NCBI GenBank assembly: GCA_024680055.1 | Contig: JAILCP010000057.1 | Location: 29,639 to 93,638, forward strand | Source: Lachnospiraceae bacterium | GTDB taxonomy: Bacteria; Bacillota; Clostridia; Lachnospirales; Lachnospiraceae | Length of the DNA stretch: 64,000 bases | Direction: 5' to 3' | Part shown: in pieces, positions 63,068 to 64,000 of the stretch | Numbering within the stretch: the stretch's first letter is position 1 | How the letters are laid out: each line of letters starts with the position of its first letter | The notes under the pieces: generated by a model | Database searches by the model: none | Told to the model about the DNA's origin: nothing | The model's input: the letters and a program-made list of their open reading frames with translations, nothing else | Position numbers and translations under genes: made by a program

Positions 63068-64000
63068 TTAAACTCTGCCAATCTTTGTGGCAAAGGTCTT
63101 TAGCTCATCCGGAATATGAATGTTTTGCGGACACACACTTTCGCAGCTGTGACATGCGATACAACACTGTGGCTGTTTTGTTTCATCAATGGATTTTAGC
63201 GCACCCGGAACACTAATCTCACCGCTTCTTGCCACCATGGCGCTATTGTAAATTTCAAAAAGTCGAGGAATATCAAGTCCCTGAGGACATTTTGGAATAC
63301 AGTAGCGACAACCTGTGCAAGGAACGGTGGTTCTTTTTATAATCCCATCTGCAACTTCCAGTATAACGCTCTCTTCGTCCTCGTTTAGAGGCAAATTTTC
63401 CTCAAATGTGGCAATATTCTTTTTTAACTGTTCCATATTGGACATTCCGGATAAAATCATGGTAACTCCCGGAATTCCCTGAAGGAAACGGAACGCCCAA
63501 GCCGCCACATCTTCCTTTGGTCGTACTTCTTTGAGCGTTTTTACGTCTTCCTCGGATAACGATGCCAACTGGCCACCTCGCAAAGGTTCCATTACCCAAA
63601 TTGGAATGTTCCAATCATTTAAAAGTTCCACCTTTTCTTTTGCATCCTGGAAGGTATAATCAAGGTAATTCAACTGAATCTGAGCAAATTCCATATCCTT
63701 TCCGTAGGCCTCAAGGAAACGCTCCATATGCTGAATATCACAGTGGGAAGAAAAACCAAGATGTTTGATTCTTCCATTCCTTTTTTGTTCCATCAAATAA
63801 TCATAAAGACCGTATTCCGGATTCAAATAGCCATCAATGGTGGTCTCGGAAACATTATGAAACAGGTAAAAGTCAAAGTAATCCACCTGACATTTTTTCA
63901 ACTGTTCCTCAAATACCTCTTCCACCTTTTTCAAATTGGCCACATCATATCCCGGAAATTTTGATGCAAGATAAAAGCTGTCTCTGTCATACGCCTTCAG
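63068..64000 (-). CDS. Aldo/keto reductase with C-terminal ferredoxin clusters (5' end cut by window)
   Basis: 311 codons are visible; the frame is open through the window edge, so the N-terminus with the cofactor and catalytic Asp/Tyr is missing. The barrel part includes DYFDFYLFHNV, HLGFSSHCD and WVMEPLRGGQLA. The C-terminal 90 residues carry two 4Fe-4S motifs, CTGCRYCIPKCP and CCIACHSCESVCP. This is a common anaerobe type of aldo/keto reductase, probably using ferredoxin-linked electrons. The substrate is unknown. Confidence 0.92.
   Translation of the reverse strand: MKAYDRDSFYLASKFPGYDVANLKKVEEVFEEQLKKCQVDYFDFYLFHNVSETTIDGYLNPEYGLYDYLMEQKRNGRIKHLGFSSHCDIQHMERFLEAYGKDMEFAQIQLNYLDYTFQDAKEKVELLNDWNIPIWVMEPLRGGQLASLSEEDVKTLKEVRPKEDVAAWAFRFLQGIPGVTMILSGMSNMEQLKKNIATFEENLPLNEDEESVILEVADGIIKRTTVPCTGCRYCIPKCPQGLDIPRLFEIYNSAMVARSGEISVPGALKSIDETKQPQCCIACHSCESVCPQNIHIPDELKTFATKIGRV

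Overview
The window looks like chromosomal DNA of a flagellated, Gram-positive anaerobe of the Lachnospiraceae type (Clostridia). The evidence is moderately low GC, strong GGAGG ribosome binding sites, a Trp T-box leader, the cdaA-cdaR-glmM cluster, the mbl-flgF-flgG arrangement known from Firmicutes, an A-type flavodiiron protein, and LCP and CDP-glycerol-transferase-like envelope enzymes. Almost every gene lies on the minus strand. The exceptions are a TSCPD protein and a c-di-GMP phosphodiesterase (23.7-27.0 kb), a threonine aldolase/Y-family polymerase group (39.6-42.3 kb) and a J-domain protein (62.3 kb). No rRNA, tRNA, insertion sequence, prophage or CRISPR array was seen. Both end genes are cut by the window.

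Layout. 1-8 kb: HtrA-like protease, GtrA-like membrane protein, LCP ligase, then glmM-cdaR-cdaA (cyclic di-AMP and amino-sugar supply) preceded by two unrecognised membrane proteins. 8-15 kb: yvyF, comF and recD2; a 625-bp gene-free stretch holding six exact-period 73-bp repeats, each with a hairpin; rod-binding protein, flgG, flgF and mbl. 15-24 kb: a 350-bp gap with a possible small RNA, then uvrA-uvrB-amidase and secA. 24-31 kb: TSCPD protein, membrane-bound EAL phosphodiesterase, two-component system, trpS. 31-39 kb: a ribosome-protection-type GTPase fused to a Rae1/YacP-like NYN nuclease, a lipoprotein, a transglutaminase-like protein, a flavodiiron protein, a GH2 glycosidase and a TetR regulator. 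39-42 kb: threonine aldolase, Y-family polymerase and a small partner.

42.3-54.3 kb is a cell-envelope locus. Read in the direction of transcription, murI is followed by a CDP-glycerol-transferase-like protein, an ATP-grasp protein, a nucleotidyltransferase, two NlpC/P60 proteins, a double ATP-grasp protein, another ATP-grasp protein and a polysaccharide ABC permease. Most gaps are 0-21 bases. The matching ABC ATPase sits just upstream of murI with its own promoter and terminator. The four ATP-grasp domains, at least one of them degenerate, make this the best candidate for an undescribed system: probable synthesis, export and modification of a surface polymer.

54.4-61.2 kb is a complete trp operon in the order E-G-C-F-B-A-D behind a T-box leader. 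Beyond it lie an arginase-family hydrolase, a J-domain protein, a small membrane protein and the end of a ferredoxin-type aldo/keto reductase. Functions are assigned from motifs read by eye; no database search was possible.
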